Shown here: positions 6,961 to 16,070 of the stretch, piece after piece
Layout: each line of letters opens with the position of its first letter
How positions within the stretch are numbered: position 1 is the first letter of the stretch
Origin: CAZAJT01 sp964485585
Lineage (GTDB): Bacteria > Patescibacteriota > Microgenomatia > UBA1406 > GWC2-37-13
Direction: 5' to 3'
Assembly (NCBI GenBank): GCA_964485585.1
Contig: CAZAJT010000003.1
Coordinates: 1-54,408 of the forward strand
DNA length: 54,408 nt
Notes under the pieces: generated by a model
Databases searched by the model: none
What the model saw: only the letters and a program-made list of their open reading frames with translations
What the model was told of the DNA's origin: nothing
Position numbers and translations under genes: made by a program

Positions 6961-7332
6961 ATGAAATACGTTCCCGCTCCCGAGATTAAACAACAAATCA
7001 CCTTCCTTGTACAAAAACTCAACTTCACTCACATTAAAGTAAGCAACGTACACTGCATTCGCAGTCTGGATGCGAAGACGCGTGCGATTGCTCGTATCTG
7101 GGGTATGTCACGACTTTTTAAGGAAGTTGCCGGCCTTGAACCGCATTACATAATCGAAGTAAACGGGAAGCGGTTTGATAAACAAAACGAACGTGAAAAA
7201 ATGAAAACTCTCATCCACGAACTCATGCATATTCCTAAGAACTTTTCGGGCTCTCTCCTCTCTCACCGCACCCACTTCCATCGCATCAACGATCGAGAAA
7301 TCGAAAAACTCCTTCAGGAATATAAGTTGTAA
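6961..7332 (+). CDS. Putative zinc metallopeptidase (HELMH)
   Basis: 123 aa with the zinc-protease signature TLIHELMHIP; a third ligand could be one of the histidines in LLSHRTHFHR. The N-terminal part KYVPAPEIKQQITFLVQKLNF precedes a strand-rich core (IARIWGMSRLF...HYIIEVNGKRF). This resembles the small 'putative phage metallopeptidase' family also found in archaea and CPR genomes. Substrate unknown. Cytoplasmic: no signal peptide. Confidence 0.75.
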   Translation: MKYVPAPEIKQQITFLVQKLNFTHIKVSNVHCIRSLDAKTRAIARIWGMSRLFKEVAGLEPHYIIEVNGKRFDKQNEREKMKTLIHELMHIPKNFSGSLLSHRTHFHRINDREIEKLLQEYKL

Positions 7333-7355
7333 TATTGCAGCAATCCTTGTACAAC

Positions 7356-7400
7356 TTGACATACTATCCATTTTTTATTATACTTAGCTAAGTTAGCTAA
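7356..7400 (+). promoter_or_regulatory. phd/PIN promoter with tandem TTAGCTAA operators
   Basis: TTGACA (7356-7361), 17-bp spacer, TATACT (7379-7384). Two perfect 8-bp palindromes TTAGCTAA (7384-7391 and 7393-7400) lie one base apart, immediately downstream of the -10, at the transcription start. This arrangement matches cooperative Phd-dimer binding. Confidence 0.87.
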
Positions 7401-7415
7401 GTTTATATAGTAACT

Positions 7416-7649
7416 ATGCAGGTAACCAACATCCATGAAGCAAAAACAAATTTATCTCGACTCATAGAAAAAGCGCTGAAAGGAGAAGAGGTGATAATCG
7501 CTAAGGCCGGGAAGCCGGTCGCTCAACTGGTGGCATACAAGCAAAAACTCCAGCCCCGCAAACCTGGAGCATTAAAGGGTAAGATTTTCGTTCCAGATGA
7601 TTTTGATGAAGAGTCGGAGGAAATTAATAAACTTTTTTACGGTGAGTAA
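7416..7649 (+). CDS. Phd/YefM-family antitoxin
   Basis: 77 aa. MQVTNIHEAKTNLSRLIEKALKGEEVIIAKAGKPVAQLV is the canonical Phd/YefM DNA-binding fold; the acidic tail (PDDFDEESEEINKLFYGE) would occupy the toxin. The start follows the twin operators by 15 bp. Toxin gene starts 5 bp downstream. Confidence 0.92.
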   Translation: MQVTNIHEAKTNLSRLIEKALKGEEVIIAKAGKPVAQLVAYKQKLQPRKPGALKGKIFVPDDFDEESEEINKLFYGE

Positions 7650-7654
7650 TAATT

Positions 7655-8029
7655 ATGCGTTACCTCCTCGACACCCATATTTTTCTCTGGTGGCTGAATG
7701 ATAACAAACAGTTGAAGGAGTCGCTTCAAATAGTTATAAGCAATCGAGAGAATCAAATCTTTGTCAGTATCGTAAGCGCGTGGGAAATAAGTCTCAAGCA
7801 TCGAGCAGGGAAACTTCCTCTCAAGACAACTTTGCAACGGTGTTTTGAACTATCTCCGTTTGAAATATTAGCTATTAATTTCGATCATGTATTGAAGTTT
7901 GATACGTTACCTTTTCATCATCGTGATCCCTTTGATCGGTTACTGGTTGCTCAAGCGATGACGGAAAAACTTACTCTCATCACCGCGGATGCAAAAATAA
8001 AAAGATACCGGGTAAAAGTTTTGGAATGA
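7655..8029 (+). CDS. vapC: PIN-domain toxin, COG3744-like
   Basis: 124 aa. MRYLLDTHIFLWWL (first Asp), SAWEISLKHRAGKL (Glu), HHRDPFDRLLVAQA (Asp pair) and LITADAKI (Asp) are the catalytic positions of the PIN subgroup that pairs with Phd antitoxins. The TGA stop directly abuts a TA-associated repeat (8028-8080). Confidence 0.93.
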   Translation: MRYLLDTHIFLWWLNDNKQLKESLQIVISNRENQIFVSIVSAWEISLKHRAGKLPLKTTLQRCFELSPFEILAINFDHVLKFDTLPFHHRDPFDRLLVAQAMTEKLTLITADAKIKRYRVKVLE

Positions 8030-8080
8030 GGTTGCGCGCGGGCTGTCACAACAATCTTTCACACCCGGGAGGTGTGAAAT
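8028..8080. repeat. TA-associated hairpin repeat, copy D1
   Basis: It begins within the stop codon of the PIN toxin: AGGTTGCGCGC, then ACAACAATCTTTCACACC and the hairpin TTTCACACC-CGGGA-GGTGTGAAA (9-bp stem). It matches 47381-47429 and, inverted, 18347-18380. It may also terminate the TA operon. Confidence 0.85.
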
Positions 8081-8098
8081 TTGATATAATCCAGCCGT

Positions 8099-9403
8099 AT
8101 GAGCGAGCGGCAGCATCATCACTATGAGGATCTGTTTCCGGGTGATACAACCCATTACGACGACCACCCTCTCCATTCTGATCAATCACCTGAAATTCAG
8201 TTGCGTAATTCTATGCTTGGCGACCCAGAAGTAACTGGCCAGGCATACGCATGGGGAAAAACTGCCCGCATCATTTGCGAACCTCATTACCAACGAGCAC
8301 TGAAAAATACGGACGGCACATTTATCGCCGTTGATCTCTGCTCAGCCTACCCGTGGTTTGCACAAATTCTCCGCGAATCTCATCTGCAGGAATGCTATCA
8401 TGCATCATTTCAATTGATCGGCAACTGTATCGCAGCCCTTCAGAGTAACTCGCGCAAATTACCGCCAGAGCTGCAATTCCCAACATTTAATCGTCTGAAT
8501 GATGAACAAAGGAGACAACTGCGCGACACAATCTCACCTCGCAATGGTCGACTCCGCCGGATGCTACAAGCGGTAGTGCAAGAAACACTCCATTCCCCGC
8601 CGCAGATCGACACTGCTCATGAGCTGCCCTCTTCTACCGCACAGCTTGCGTGGCACTTCCTTCATGGATTTCATACGACAAAAATAGAATACTACAGACG
8701 ATTCGAAATGGACGAACTGGTCGGAAAAGGACGCTGGGAGATTATCCTCGCAAGATCACAAGTCCAGACACCCCATGATCGTATTGCAGTAATAATTGGC
8801 GATCAGAAGGCTCATGAATTTCTCAAAGATCTTGCCCGATCAGTCAGCACGCAATGTTTACCATTGTTACGGAAAAGAATAATAACAAGTTATGACATTG
8901 CTGATCCGGCTGATCTTATCAGAGAAGCGACAACGAGTTTTCCGGCACGGGTCAGAGATACTAACTTTTTCTTTCGCGCCGGTCGACTCGAAGACAAACA
9001 TCTACGGGGAGATATTCTGGCATTACCATTTACTCCCGATTCAGTCTCATGCTTCACCTGCATTGAAGGATATCCCTATTATTTTTTTGACCTGCTCCCA
9101 CAAAATCATCTCGCCTTTGCGCAGTCAATTGCAGAATCTCTACAACCGGGCGGATGCGCAGAATTTTTCCCGTGGCATATGCGTCCCGATCGTGAATCAA
9201 ACCAGGAAATGCTTCGGAAAGTTGAAAACTTTTGGCTATCGCGAGGTATGGAGTTAACATTAAAAACATATGCGATGAATGAGCTTATCATGCAGATGGG
9301 TGATCGGGAAACTCTACTAACGATGCACTCTCCGGTTTTCGGAGACCACAGCCGCGATACACTTGACGCCCTGATCGTCGAGAAACCCGTTAGAAATCCG
9401 TGA
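8099..9403 (+). CDS. Unknown protein with a methyltransferase-like C-terminus
   Basis: 434 aa, not confidently recognised. The N-terminus is His-rich and hydrophilic (SERQHHHYEDLF). The C-terminal third contains GDILALPFTPDSVSCFTCIEG and SIAESLQPGGCAEFF, which look like motifs IV and post-IV of class I SAM-dependent methyltransferases ('D-x-x-x-L-P-F-x-x-x-S-F-D' and 'LKPGG'), but a clear glycine-rich motif I is not visible upstream, so the SAM-binding role is unproven. No signal peptide. A TATAAT lies 8 nt before the start, consistent with a leaderless transcript. Confidence 0.7.
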   Translation: MSERQHHHYEDLFPGDTTHYDDHPLHSDQSPEIQLRNSMLGDPEVTGQAYAWGKTARIICEPHYQRALKNTDGTFIAVDLCSAYPWFAQILRESHLQECYHASFQLIGNCIAALQSNSRKLPPELQFPTFNRLNDEQRRQLRDTISPRNGRLRRMLQAVVQETLHSPPQIDTAHELPSSTAQLAWHFLHGFHTTKIEYYRRFEMDELVGKGRWEIILARSQVQTPHDRIAVIIGDQKAHEFLKDLARSVSTQCLPLLRKRIITSYDIADPADLIREATTSFPARVRDTNFFFRAGRLEDKHLRGDILALPFTPDSVSCFTCIEGYPYYFFDLLPQNHLAFAQSIAESLQPGGCAEFFPWHMRPDRESNQEMLRKVENFWLSRGMELTLKTYAMNELIMQMGDRETLLTMHSPVFGDHSRDTLDALIVEKPVRNP

Positions 9404-9406
9404 AAA

Positions 9407-10171
9407 TTATATTTCCAAAACAACGACGAGAGGAAAATGATCGGAAATATCTACGTTCGGACAATAATGATCAACTACCGAAATATCTTTGCTCACAAAG
9501 ATATAATCAACCACTGCAGATGAAAATTTAAGATGTGTTTTCTGACGCATATTGAAAGTGGAAGTCAACTCGTCTTTAAAAATGTTTTGCAAATGTTCTT
9601 CTATAGCGTCAATGGTACGAGTATTCGGTGAGACATTAAAATCACCGGCAAGAATCACCTTCTCTTTTCCTTTTATCGCCTCAACGATCATCCTGCTCAT
9701 TCGCAACCTTCGCTCATTATCCTCACCATCAGTACCCCAGACTCCATGGATAGCATGAATATTGAGTAAACCATTGGGCGTTTCTGCTCGGGTCACAAGC
9801 TGTTCATAGGCAATTTTCAAAACATCATCAGGAATTTTCAGGTTGTCGAGGTCAAACTGACCATACTGCTCAACAAAATACTGATGAGATATATATCGCA
9901 AAGGGAAACGTGAAATAACAGCATTCCCATACTCAATATTCCGATTATTTCCTGTATCAATGAGCATCGGTACAAAGACATGGTGTTCAAACCCCAATAA
10001 GGGCTTCAGCATGGTAAGAGTTCTGAACCGTTTTTCCAGCCGCTCATCTTTTCCGGCATATACTTCTTGCAAGGTAAGAATGTCTGGTTGTTCCTTCTGC
10101 AAAAATTCAAGCGCCGCATCAATCAGCATCCCGCCATTCCAGATATTAAGTTGCACGAGCTTTATTTGCAT
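9407..10171 (-). CDS. Endonuclease/exonuclease/phosphatase (EEP) family hydrolase
   Basis: 254 aa. All EEP landmarks are present: QLNIWNGG (Asn), TLQEVY (metal-binding Glu), HAIHGVWG, ILAGDFNVSPNT (Asp/Asn), DYIFVS and ISDHFPLV (catalytic Asp-His). The family hydrolyses phosphodiesters of nucleic acids, lipids or nucleotides; the substrate here is unknown. No signal peptide, so cytoplasmic. The start at 10171 is preferred: TATAAT lies 6 nt before it. A second EEP gene is at 42546. Confidence 0.88.
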   Translation of the reverse strand: MQIKLVQLNIWNGGMLIDAALEFLQKEQPDILTLQEVYAGKDERLEKRFRTLTMLKPLLGFEHHVFVPMLIDTGNNRNIEYGNAVISRFPLRYISHQYFVEQYGQFDLDNLKIPDDVLKIAYEQLVTRAETPNGLLNIHAIHGVWGTDGEDNERRLRMSRMIVEAIKGKEKVILAGDFNVSPNTRTIDAIEEHLQNIFKDELTSTFNMRQKTHLKFSSAVVDYIFVSKDISVVDHYCPNVDISDHFPLVVVLEI

Positions 10172-10185
10172 CTTCTTATTATACA

Positions 10186-10245
10186 AGGATACTGGATCCT
10201 GGATGCTAGATCCTAGATGTAAAATTCAAAATCCGAAGCACAAAA
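10186..10245. repeat. Low-complexity GATCC/TAGATC word repeat
   Basis: Imperfect iterations of GGATCCTGGATGCTAGATCC and similar, then AAAATTCAAAATCCGAAGCAC. The same words occur at 13190-13215, 13350-13385, 50770-50912, 53690-53712 and inside leuS (52890-52922). Confidence 0.6.
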
Positions 10246-10333
10246 TCCGAAACAATATTAGATATTTGAATTTGTTACGCTCTTCTTACCTATCTATGAC
10301 CACGTACACATATTGTGTTCTTATATTCATTCT

Positions 10334-10480
10334 ATGAAACATCATGAGGCGGATTCATTGACTTCTGCAGAAGAAAACATTCTGCTGGATATCGAGCATC
10401 TTATCCGTTCACTTCCTGAAATTATCGGAAAAGCTCTTTCAGAAAAGCTGGAGAAAGAGTGGCGGAATCACATTAACTAA
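10334..10480 (+). CDS. Small ORF, 48 aa
   Basis: MKHHEADSLTSAEENILLD and so on: a short acidic/basic amphipathic helical protein ending in KEWRNHIN. TATATT lies 6 nt before the ATG, the same geometry as in recognised genes here. No family recognised. Coding status is likely but not proven. Confidence 0.5.
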   Translation: MKHHEADSLTSAEENILLDIEHLIRSLPEIIGKALSEKLEKEWRNHIN

Positions 10481-10482
10481 CA

Positions 10483-10617
10483 CACGACTTTCGCGGTTGT
10501 CATCCTGAGGGAGCGTAAGCGATCGAAGGATCTCTCGCGCATGCGAGTACCGTCATACGTCGGAGATTCTTCCCCCGCCCAGAGGCGGGGTCAGAATGAC
10601 AAGGTGCGAAACTTGTG
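10483..10617. repeat. TGTCAT/ATGACA palindromic element (135 bp)
   Basis: Ends CACGACTTTCGCG and TGCGAAACTTGTG are imperfect inverted repeats; the inner TGTCAT (10498) and ATGACA (10596) ends also pair. It contains the hairpins CTCGC-GCAT-GCGAG and CCCCGCC-CAGA-GGCGGGG. Full-length relative: 33574-33704. Confidence 0.8.
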
Positions 10618-10633
10618 TAATAATAGGAGTGAA

Positions 10634-11647
10634 CTATACGAGCCTCAGAAGATACTCTTCTATCAAATCAATATCCTTCATAATTTTTTCAGGTTCTTGT
10701 TCAGCCTGATGTTGAGAAACGAGAGCGCCCTGGAGAAAATCAGTAATCAATGCATCGATATCCGGCCATAATTGCATTGCATCTTCCACTCGAGTTAAAG
10801 ATAAGTAGGGACCGGCGTTGTATCCAAGAAGTTTCAGCGTTGCAGCTTCTGCAAACTCACGTAAAATAGCTCGCTTTCTCCCGCTATGTTCTTCAATAAA
10901 AAAAGTTCCATTAGGATGCCGCAAGGTTGATGAATAATAGGATATCGGTTCGGCATGCGCCTCTGCGATGCTCGAGAACACATTCATGATAAACCCTTCT
11001 CCATCAATGAGCCGTCCATCAGGAAGTCGCACATATCCATTATCAATCATCGTAATGGCGGCTGCTTTCGCATACATATGTACCAGTGTTTCAGCTGCTG
11101 CGAGTCGAGCAACTGCAGGGTGGGTCGTCGCCTGATGAGGAATCCGATTGAGTTGCAATACCATCCTGCCTTCGATAGACTCATCTCGCTTGCCGCCGAC
11201 AATGCCATTGGCATTGGCTTTGTATGGATGAAGAAAAGCAAGTATGAGGGCGGTCGATGATAATGCATGCAATGAATTTTCTGTCATAAGCGGATTGTCA
11301 GAGGTGGTAGATACATGGTACCAATACGCTCCTCCCGATTGTATTCTTGAAACCCGGTTGTAATCATGGATATTCTGAGGAAACAGACCTAACAATCTAC
11401 CGATGTCTGCCATGGCTAACGGAAGAGACGGTGAGTCAGCTACCCGCTTTCGCATCCAATCTTCATCCATCCCGCTACTTTGCTCTAATCTACTATCCAA
11501 ATGTGCTGTTAAAAATGCATGGCTTTGCATATACCAATCAATTACCGGATGTGAATCAAAGGGATTCGGATTCGACCGCAGTTCTGGAGTAATTATTTTA
11601 TCAAAGGGTAGATACAATGGATCACCATTTTGTGTTTCTCTACTCAT
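10634..11647 (-). CDS. Unknown 337-aa protein
   Basis: Not recognised. A soluble, helix-rich protein without signal peptide or membrane segments. Noticeable stretches are the ALSSTALILAFLHPYKAN segment, AAAETLVHMYAKAAAITMIDNGYVRLPDG and an acidic C-terminal helix (EQEPEKIMKDIDLIEEYLL). Both a TATACT and an AGGAGG lie just upstream of the ATG, so either initiation mode is possible. It is divergent from the Tat-exported gene 11695, with 47 bp between them holding both promoters. Confidence 0.7.
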   Translation of the reverse strand: MSRETQNGDPLYLPFDKIITPELRSNPNPFDSHPVIDWYMQSHAFLTAHLDSRLEQSSGMDEDWMRKRVADSPSLPLAMADIGRLLGLFPQNIHDYNRVSRIQSGGAYWYHVSTTSDNPLMTENSLHALSSTALILAFLHPYKANANGIVGGKRDESIEGRMVLQLNRIPHQATTHPAVARLAAAETLVHMYAKAAAITMIDNGYVRLPDGRLIDGEGFIMNVFSSIAEAHAEPISYYSSTLRHPNGTFFIEEHSGRKRAILREFAEAATLKLLGYNAGPYLSLTRVEDAMQLWPDIDALITDFLQGALVSQHQAEQEPEKIMKDIDLIEEYLLRLV

Positions 11648-11694
11648 GAGCCTCCTAGTATAACATATTCGTGAAAATCAGATATAATTAAGGT

Positions 11695-13170
11695 ATGACC
11701 GAATCGATCTCACGCAGAGCTATCCTGCAGCGCTTAGGCGCCATCGCAGCCGGTGCCGGCGCAGTAGCAATCGCAAACCAATTGCATCTTCCGCCATCTC
11801 CAGCTACTGCGGGTAAGTCTGAATTGTCGCTTCGAGAAGTACTTTCCGGCCGAGCAGGTGACATTGCGACTCCGGTTGAATTCCGTCAACCAGTGAAGGC
11901 GAGCGAAGTATTAACGTCTGCAGAAATCCAACTTTCTCTCGAGCGTTCACTTCCCCCTGGAACAACGGTTCAACAACGAGAGTCACTGATACTCGTATCA
12001 CACGGCGGTAAGAAATTTCTCCATAAAATCGAAGGAGATACTACCCGACAACTGCAGGAGGTCGACAGCAGACTCATGATTTACCAGAAATTAAGTCTCG
12101 ACAGAGACTCGGCTGGAGTATACAATCCGGAGACTAATAAAACAACTCTGTTTGGGATCAATGAATCTACTGGTGAGTTAATTCCTATTACCGGTGATTA
12201 CCCGGGAAACCTGGTAGATGAGACTTATGAGTTTGGCAACCATCCATTATATCGCGGTACCATGAATACATTACGCGGTAAATTAGCTTCGTCGCAATTT
12301 AATCAGACCTATTCTGTTGGTAAGGGAACTCCGCAGGATCAACTAGAAATACAGTTAGGAACGGCAACAAAAATAGAATTTTTCGGATCCGACATTACGC
12401 TTCCGCCTATGATTATGAATTTACCAAGCCCTACTATGGTTATGGGGAAGTTAAGAGAAGGTGGGGGCACCCAATTCAGTGAAGTTCTCATGTCTTTTTT
12501 GCCGGTAATGACAACATCTGATGATTGGCGACAGATACCGTCTGCGTTTGTAATCAATGCTCCTCCAAGTATTCAACCCTATCATCATCCCTGGACAATG
12601 GTGACTGACATTCCAAATGCTTGGATTGCCGCATTTCCTGATAGTGAATCAGTAAACATCCAACACTCCCCAAACTTTCCCCAAAAACTGGTAAAAGGAC
12701 CATGGGGAGTACTGAATCATTATTTTGGACTGGAGGATCCTACCGGAAAATTAGATAACTCCTTTACTCCCTATTATCTTTTTGCGAATGGAAAATATTT
12801 CCGTCTGTATGATATTGGCGATATTCCGGAAAGTATCACCGGAGAATTCGCAGTTCCCGCTATTGTAAAACAAACGGACGAATTGGATGGTCCGGGATAT
12901 TTTCAGGTGGTTACGATGTATGTAACTCCTACCGGTATCGGCAATCGGATAGCGGCGATCGCGCCGGGACGAAGAATAACGATCAAAGGCGGCACCATCG
13001 AGGCAGCGCGATTGCTCGGAAACTCTCAGCAAGGAGGCGAAGTCGCGATAGCTGCCGCAGTACAACCAAAAGTGGGAAAGCGACAGATTGTTACGACCAT
13101 GCAAGGATTACCCACCGATCCCAATCCTCAAAAACTCTATGACGTCAATCTCCCAAACGTCCGCACATGA
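11695..13170 (+). CDS. Tat-exported protein of unknown function
   Basis: 491 aa. The N-terminus ISRRAILQRLGAIAAGAGAVAIA is a twin-arginine signal (RR at 7-8, hydrophobic core, no lipobox); the mature part probably starts after ATAG near residue 40. The rest is strand-rich and soluble with PYHHPWTMVTDIPNAW and YYLFANGKYFRLYDIGD segments. No known domain. TATAAT at 11683-11688 ends 6 nt before the ATG (leaderless). It is one of four Tat-type signal proteins in the window. Confidence 0.75.
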   Translation: MTESISRRAILQRLGAIAAGAGAVAIANQLHLPPSPATAGKSELSLREVLSGRAGDIATPVEFRQPVKASEVLTSAEIQLSLERSLPPGTTVQQRESLILVSHGGKKFLHKIEGDTTRQLQEVDSRLMIYQKLSLDRDSAGVYNPETNKTTLFGINESTGELIPITGDYPGNLVDETYEFGNHPLYRGTMNTLRGKLASSQFNQTYSVGKGTPQDQLEIQLGTATKIEFFGSDITLPPMIMNLPSPTMVMGKLREGGGTQFSEVLMSFLPVMTTSDDWRQIPSAFVINAPPSIQPYHHPWTMVTDIPNAWIAAFPDSESVNIQHSPNFPQKLVKGPWGVLNHYFGLEDPTGKLDNSFTPYYLFANGKYFRLYDIGDIPESITGEFAVPAIVKQTDELDGPGYFQVVTMYVTPTGIGNRIAAIAPGRRITIKGGTIEAARLLGNSQQGGEVAIAAAVQPKVGKRQIVTTMQGLPTDPNPQKLYDVNLPNVRT

Positions 13171-13487
13171 ACGGCGATCTTAAATCCTGGTTAGATGCTA
13201 GATGATGGATGTTGGATTCTAAAAAGCACCAAATTACAAATTCCAATTTCCAAATAAATTCCAAATCTCAATGACCAAAACTGTTTGGAATTTGAACATT
13301 GAGATTTATTTGGAACTTGGTGCTTGGTAATTGGAAATTTTCAGTCTGGAATCTAAGATCCAAGATCTAACATCTAGGATCTAATAGTGGTTCGTGGAAA
13401 TCCTCTTCGAATTGACTTCCACTATATCAAAGAGTATACTTAACACTCTTTAATACCCTTTTTACTTTTCATCGCTAAACTATTTGT
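13171..13487. repeat. 317-bp intergenic region made of dispersed repeats
   Basis: No gene. Positions 13221-13341 form a large imperfect inverted repeat (CAAATAAATTCCAAATCTCAATG against CATTGAGATTTATTTGG, with outer GCACCAAATTAC/TTGGTGCTTGG arms); a relative is at 17541-17660. It is flanked on both sides by GATCT/GATCC word repeats. Near the end TAAACT lies 6 nt before the ATG at 13488 and is the probable -10. Confidence 0.75.
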
Positions 13488-15563
13488 ATGGTAGAAGACG
13501 GAAATGGTAATCGTCAGCGCCCATGGAGTCAATCGATAACAGCACGTCCTGGCACCACCAGAACAATTAGGGTTCTGTTGTGGGAGATTGAAAAACGATC
13601 AGAGACACCAGTGAAAGACAAAATTGAAGAAGCAAAAAATACATCCGCGCCTCCGGCCGAACCCCCCAAACCTCCGGAAACTCCTCAAACATTCGAACCA
13701 ATAATGATGGTGCCATCATCAAACCTTCCATTTTCAGACATGTATCAGAGGAAAGGACTCTCCGACGCAACCCTTGCCGTAAGAGATGCACGGAGAGATG
13801 TTGTTGCAGTCAGGGGTCCACTGCTGAAAAGACTGTGGACCGCTCCAAAAGATACAGAACGACCACCGGAAACAACAGAACAAACACTGCAAGCACCATC
13901 ACGGACACGGGATACTTTTATGAGAGAGCTGGGAAAAACCGGTTACCGCCATCATACTCAATACACTCCTTCTGAACCAGAATCAGAATCACAGCCGCAG
14001 GCTCAAGGACCATTGGTTGTACGTTCTTTGCGAGAAATCAGAGGCAGATACGATGGTGCTCGGTTCGAACACGCCGCCCGTGTGGCGATTGCTAGGATTG
14101 ATCGTGAAACAATGAGCAGGCCAACCAATATGAGTGAATTGAGGAGAAAGGTAGCAGAAAATGTGGTGCTCAATGAACTTCCGTGGGGAGACAAAGCTGA
14201 ATCGAGACAAACAAGCGCAGAAGTACAATCAAGTTTCTGGCATAGATTATCCGGCGGTATTGCACAAAGACCACTACCGGCAGCCGCACTCGGATTTGGT
14301 ACCGTAGCTCTTTTACACGGAGCTCAAATTGCTACCGCAGTGGCACCGAGTACTCCCCTTGAGGTTGTGGCAACCGGTGCATTAGCTGTGGCAGCAATTG
14401 GGGTGAAAACTGCTGCCGCTACTGTTGGATGGCGCGGTGCCTTTGACGCGGTCAGAAATAAGCTGAAGGGGAGGAAGAAACCGACTGAAGCAGCTCAAAA
14501 CCTTACCGCCGAACAGAAACTTGCGCAAGCGAGAAAGATTCTTACTGAGCATAGAGCTGAACTACTAATCAACAATGTTAATCCTGACGATGTTGAAACA
14601 GCTCTCACATCAGATAGTGCTGTCTATTATAAAGCACTTAATGAAGTCGTGCAACAAGATATAGGAAGTCTGCCTCCACCTTCTCCCCCCACTCAGATGC
14701 TCCCAGAAATCGTAGCGAGTCTAAAAAAATGTGATCGGTCAAGTGCAGCGTACGATCGAGCATTAGAACGAGAAGCAAAAGAAAGAAAGTTACGAACCCG
14801 TACTGCAGGCGTGTTTGGCATTGCGCTGGTCGGACTGCTTTCAATTTTGCCAATCATTGGTGCTCCATCGGCTGAAGATGTACAGAAAGCGGCAGTGTCA
14901 ACACCAACACCGATCGTGGCAACAGTAACACCTGAAGCTGCACCAACCGCAACATCGATACCAACAGTAACGCCAATAGCAGCATCCACACCCGCACCCG
15001 TAGCAACCCCTACTGCAGTACCAACCGGAACACCGGAAGTCAAACCGACGCCCCAAGCAACGCCGCCACCGGGAGCACCAGCAGCCGCTCCTGAAACGAA
15101 GAAATTTTCTGATATGCAACCGTATGTATTTAAAGGACCTGATAAATATTATGCAGCGATGCAGCGATTGGGCTACTATGATCCATTAGCAGTCGACCCG
15201 AGAAACATTCCCGGAGAATTCGTTTCCTCAATTCGAGGAAGAGCAGAGTTCTTCTTGCTTAAACACCTGGGAATCCTGCAGAATGAATCCGAGTATGATA
15301 ATCCGAATTTGCCCGAAGCGACAAGAAAAGCCATGAGTCAAGCGCTCACAAGACCAACCGCACGATTTGCCGTTGATGAGGCGGTCAGATTTATCCAACA
15401 AAATAATCCGGAAAAATTCCGCCTTAAGGAAAACAACGAACTCGGTGCTCACGGCGAGTATACCAGTGACGGACACTTCGAATACTTTGTCTGGTCAGAA
15501 CCGGTCTGGAATACCTTCTATCAGCAATTCCTCACCCCACTCCCTCAACCAATAACTCCTTGA
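13488..15563 (+). CDS. Large multidomain membrane protein with Thr/Pro stalk
   Basis: 691 aa, no recognised family. Order: a Pro/Glu-rich disordered region (to about 170), a helical segment, two adjacent membrane helices (ALGFGTVALLHGAQIATAVA and VVATGALAVAAIGVKTAAA, about 265-315), a charged helical region, a third membrane helix (VFGIALVGLLSILPIIG, about 442-458), a Thr/Pro/Ala-rich stalk of about 75 residues, and a compact C-terminal domain (KYYAAMQRLGYYDP...YQQFLTPL) that would be outside the cell if the stalk crosses the wall. The stalk resembles that of the 40955 protein. The start is supported by TAAACT 6 nt upstream. Confidence 0.75.
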   Translation: MVEDGNGNRQRPWSQSITARPGTTRTIRVLLWEIEKRSETPVKDKIEEAKNTSAPPAEPPKPPETPQTFEPIMMVPSSNLPFSDMYQRKGLSDATLAVRDARRDVVAVRGPLLKRLWTAPKDTERPPETTEQTLQAPSRTRDTFMRELGKTGYRHHTQYTPSEPESESQPQAQGPLVVRSLREIRGRYDGARFEHAARVAIARIDRETMSRPTNMSELRRKVAENVVLNELPWGDKAESRQTSAEVQSSFWHRLSGGIAQRPLPAAALGFGTVALLHGAQIATAVAPSTPLEVVATGALAVAAIGVKTAAATVGWRGAFDAVRNKLKGRKKPTEAAQNLTAEQKLAQARKILTEHRAELLINNVNPDDVETALTSDSAVYYKALNEVVQQDIGSLPPPSPPTQMLPEIVASLKKCDRSSAAYDRALEREAKERKLRTRTAGVFGIALVGLLSILPIIGAPSAEDVQKAAVSTPTPIVATVTPEAAPTATSIPTVTPIAASTPAPVATPTAVPTGTPEVKPTPQATPPPGAPAAAPETKKFSDMQPYVFKGPDKYYAAMQRLGYYDPLAVDPRNIPGEFVSSIRGRAEFFLLKHLGILQNESEYDNPNLPEATRKAMSQALTRPTARFAVDEAVRFIQQNNPEKFRLKENNELGAHGEYTSDGHFEYFVWSEPVWNTFYQQFLTPLPQPITP

Positions 15564-15588
15564 TCTTAGTTGGTAAATGATAGATACA

Positions 15589-15662
15589 TGTCATTGCGAG
15601 GTCAGACGTAACGTCTGACCGTGGCAATCCCAGAGATTGCTTCGCTACCGCTCGCAATGACA
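15589..15662. repeat. TGTCATTGCGAG...CTCGCAATGACA element
   Basis: Perfect 12-bp terminal inverted repeats and a 9-bp internal hairpin GTCAGACGT-A-ACGTCTGAC (15601-15619). Second copy: 31357-31448. Confidence 0.9.
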
Positions 15663-15709
15663 TTTTAATCCGTGAGAATCTGTTAGCAATCCGCGTAAGT
15701 TCTTTTGTG

Positions 15710-15764
15710 TATAATAATCAGCGGATATCGGCAAAAGATTTTTATTGCGTACTCTCGCGCTGAT
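15710..15764 (+). promoter_or_regulatory. TATAAT and leader hairpin before the 15802 gene
   Basis: TATAAT at 15710-15715 would start RNA near 15722; ATCAGCG (15717-15723) pairs with CGCTGAT (15758-15764) to form a hairpin at or near the 5' end of the leader. No good -35 seen. Confidence 0.45.
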
Positions 15765-15801
15765 ATGCACCATCAAAACTCGGTTGTGAAAGGAGACTGT
15801 C

Positions 15802-16002
15802 GTGAAGAAAACGATAGCGGTCTTTGTCGTTGTCTGTCTGGTCATCCTCGTCGTTTACCCGACGAGTGTTCTCCTCGGGTTCAATCCTATCGGCTTAAAC
15901 GCAAATGATCTCGATAATTCAGCGGTCGCGCTGTTTTTCGTGATGTGGGCCGCTACCAGCATCGGAGAAATATTGTGGCCGAAAACCAAGAACGGCAATT
16001 GA
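15802..16002 (+). CDS. Small membrane protein, 66 aa
   Basis: Two hydrophobic segments: IAVFVVVCLVILVVYPTSVLLG and SAVALFFVMWAATSIGEILW. GTG start with AAAGGAG upstream; the stretch AAAGGAGACTRTC-GTG is identical in design to the leader of the 25734-26339 gene. Family unknown. The next small gene (16071) is 68 bp downstream on the same strand. Confidence 0.65.
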   Translation: MKKTIAVFVVVCLVILVVYPTSVLLGFNPIGLNANDLDNSAVALFFVMWAATSIGEILWPKTKNGN

Positions 16003-16070
16003 GGTGAATCGTTGTGCAAGCGAGGCAGAAACGACGACATAACGATTACAAGAACTGAGGGAGGCGACTC

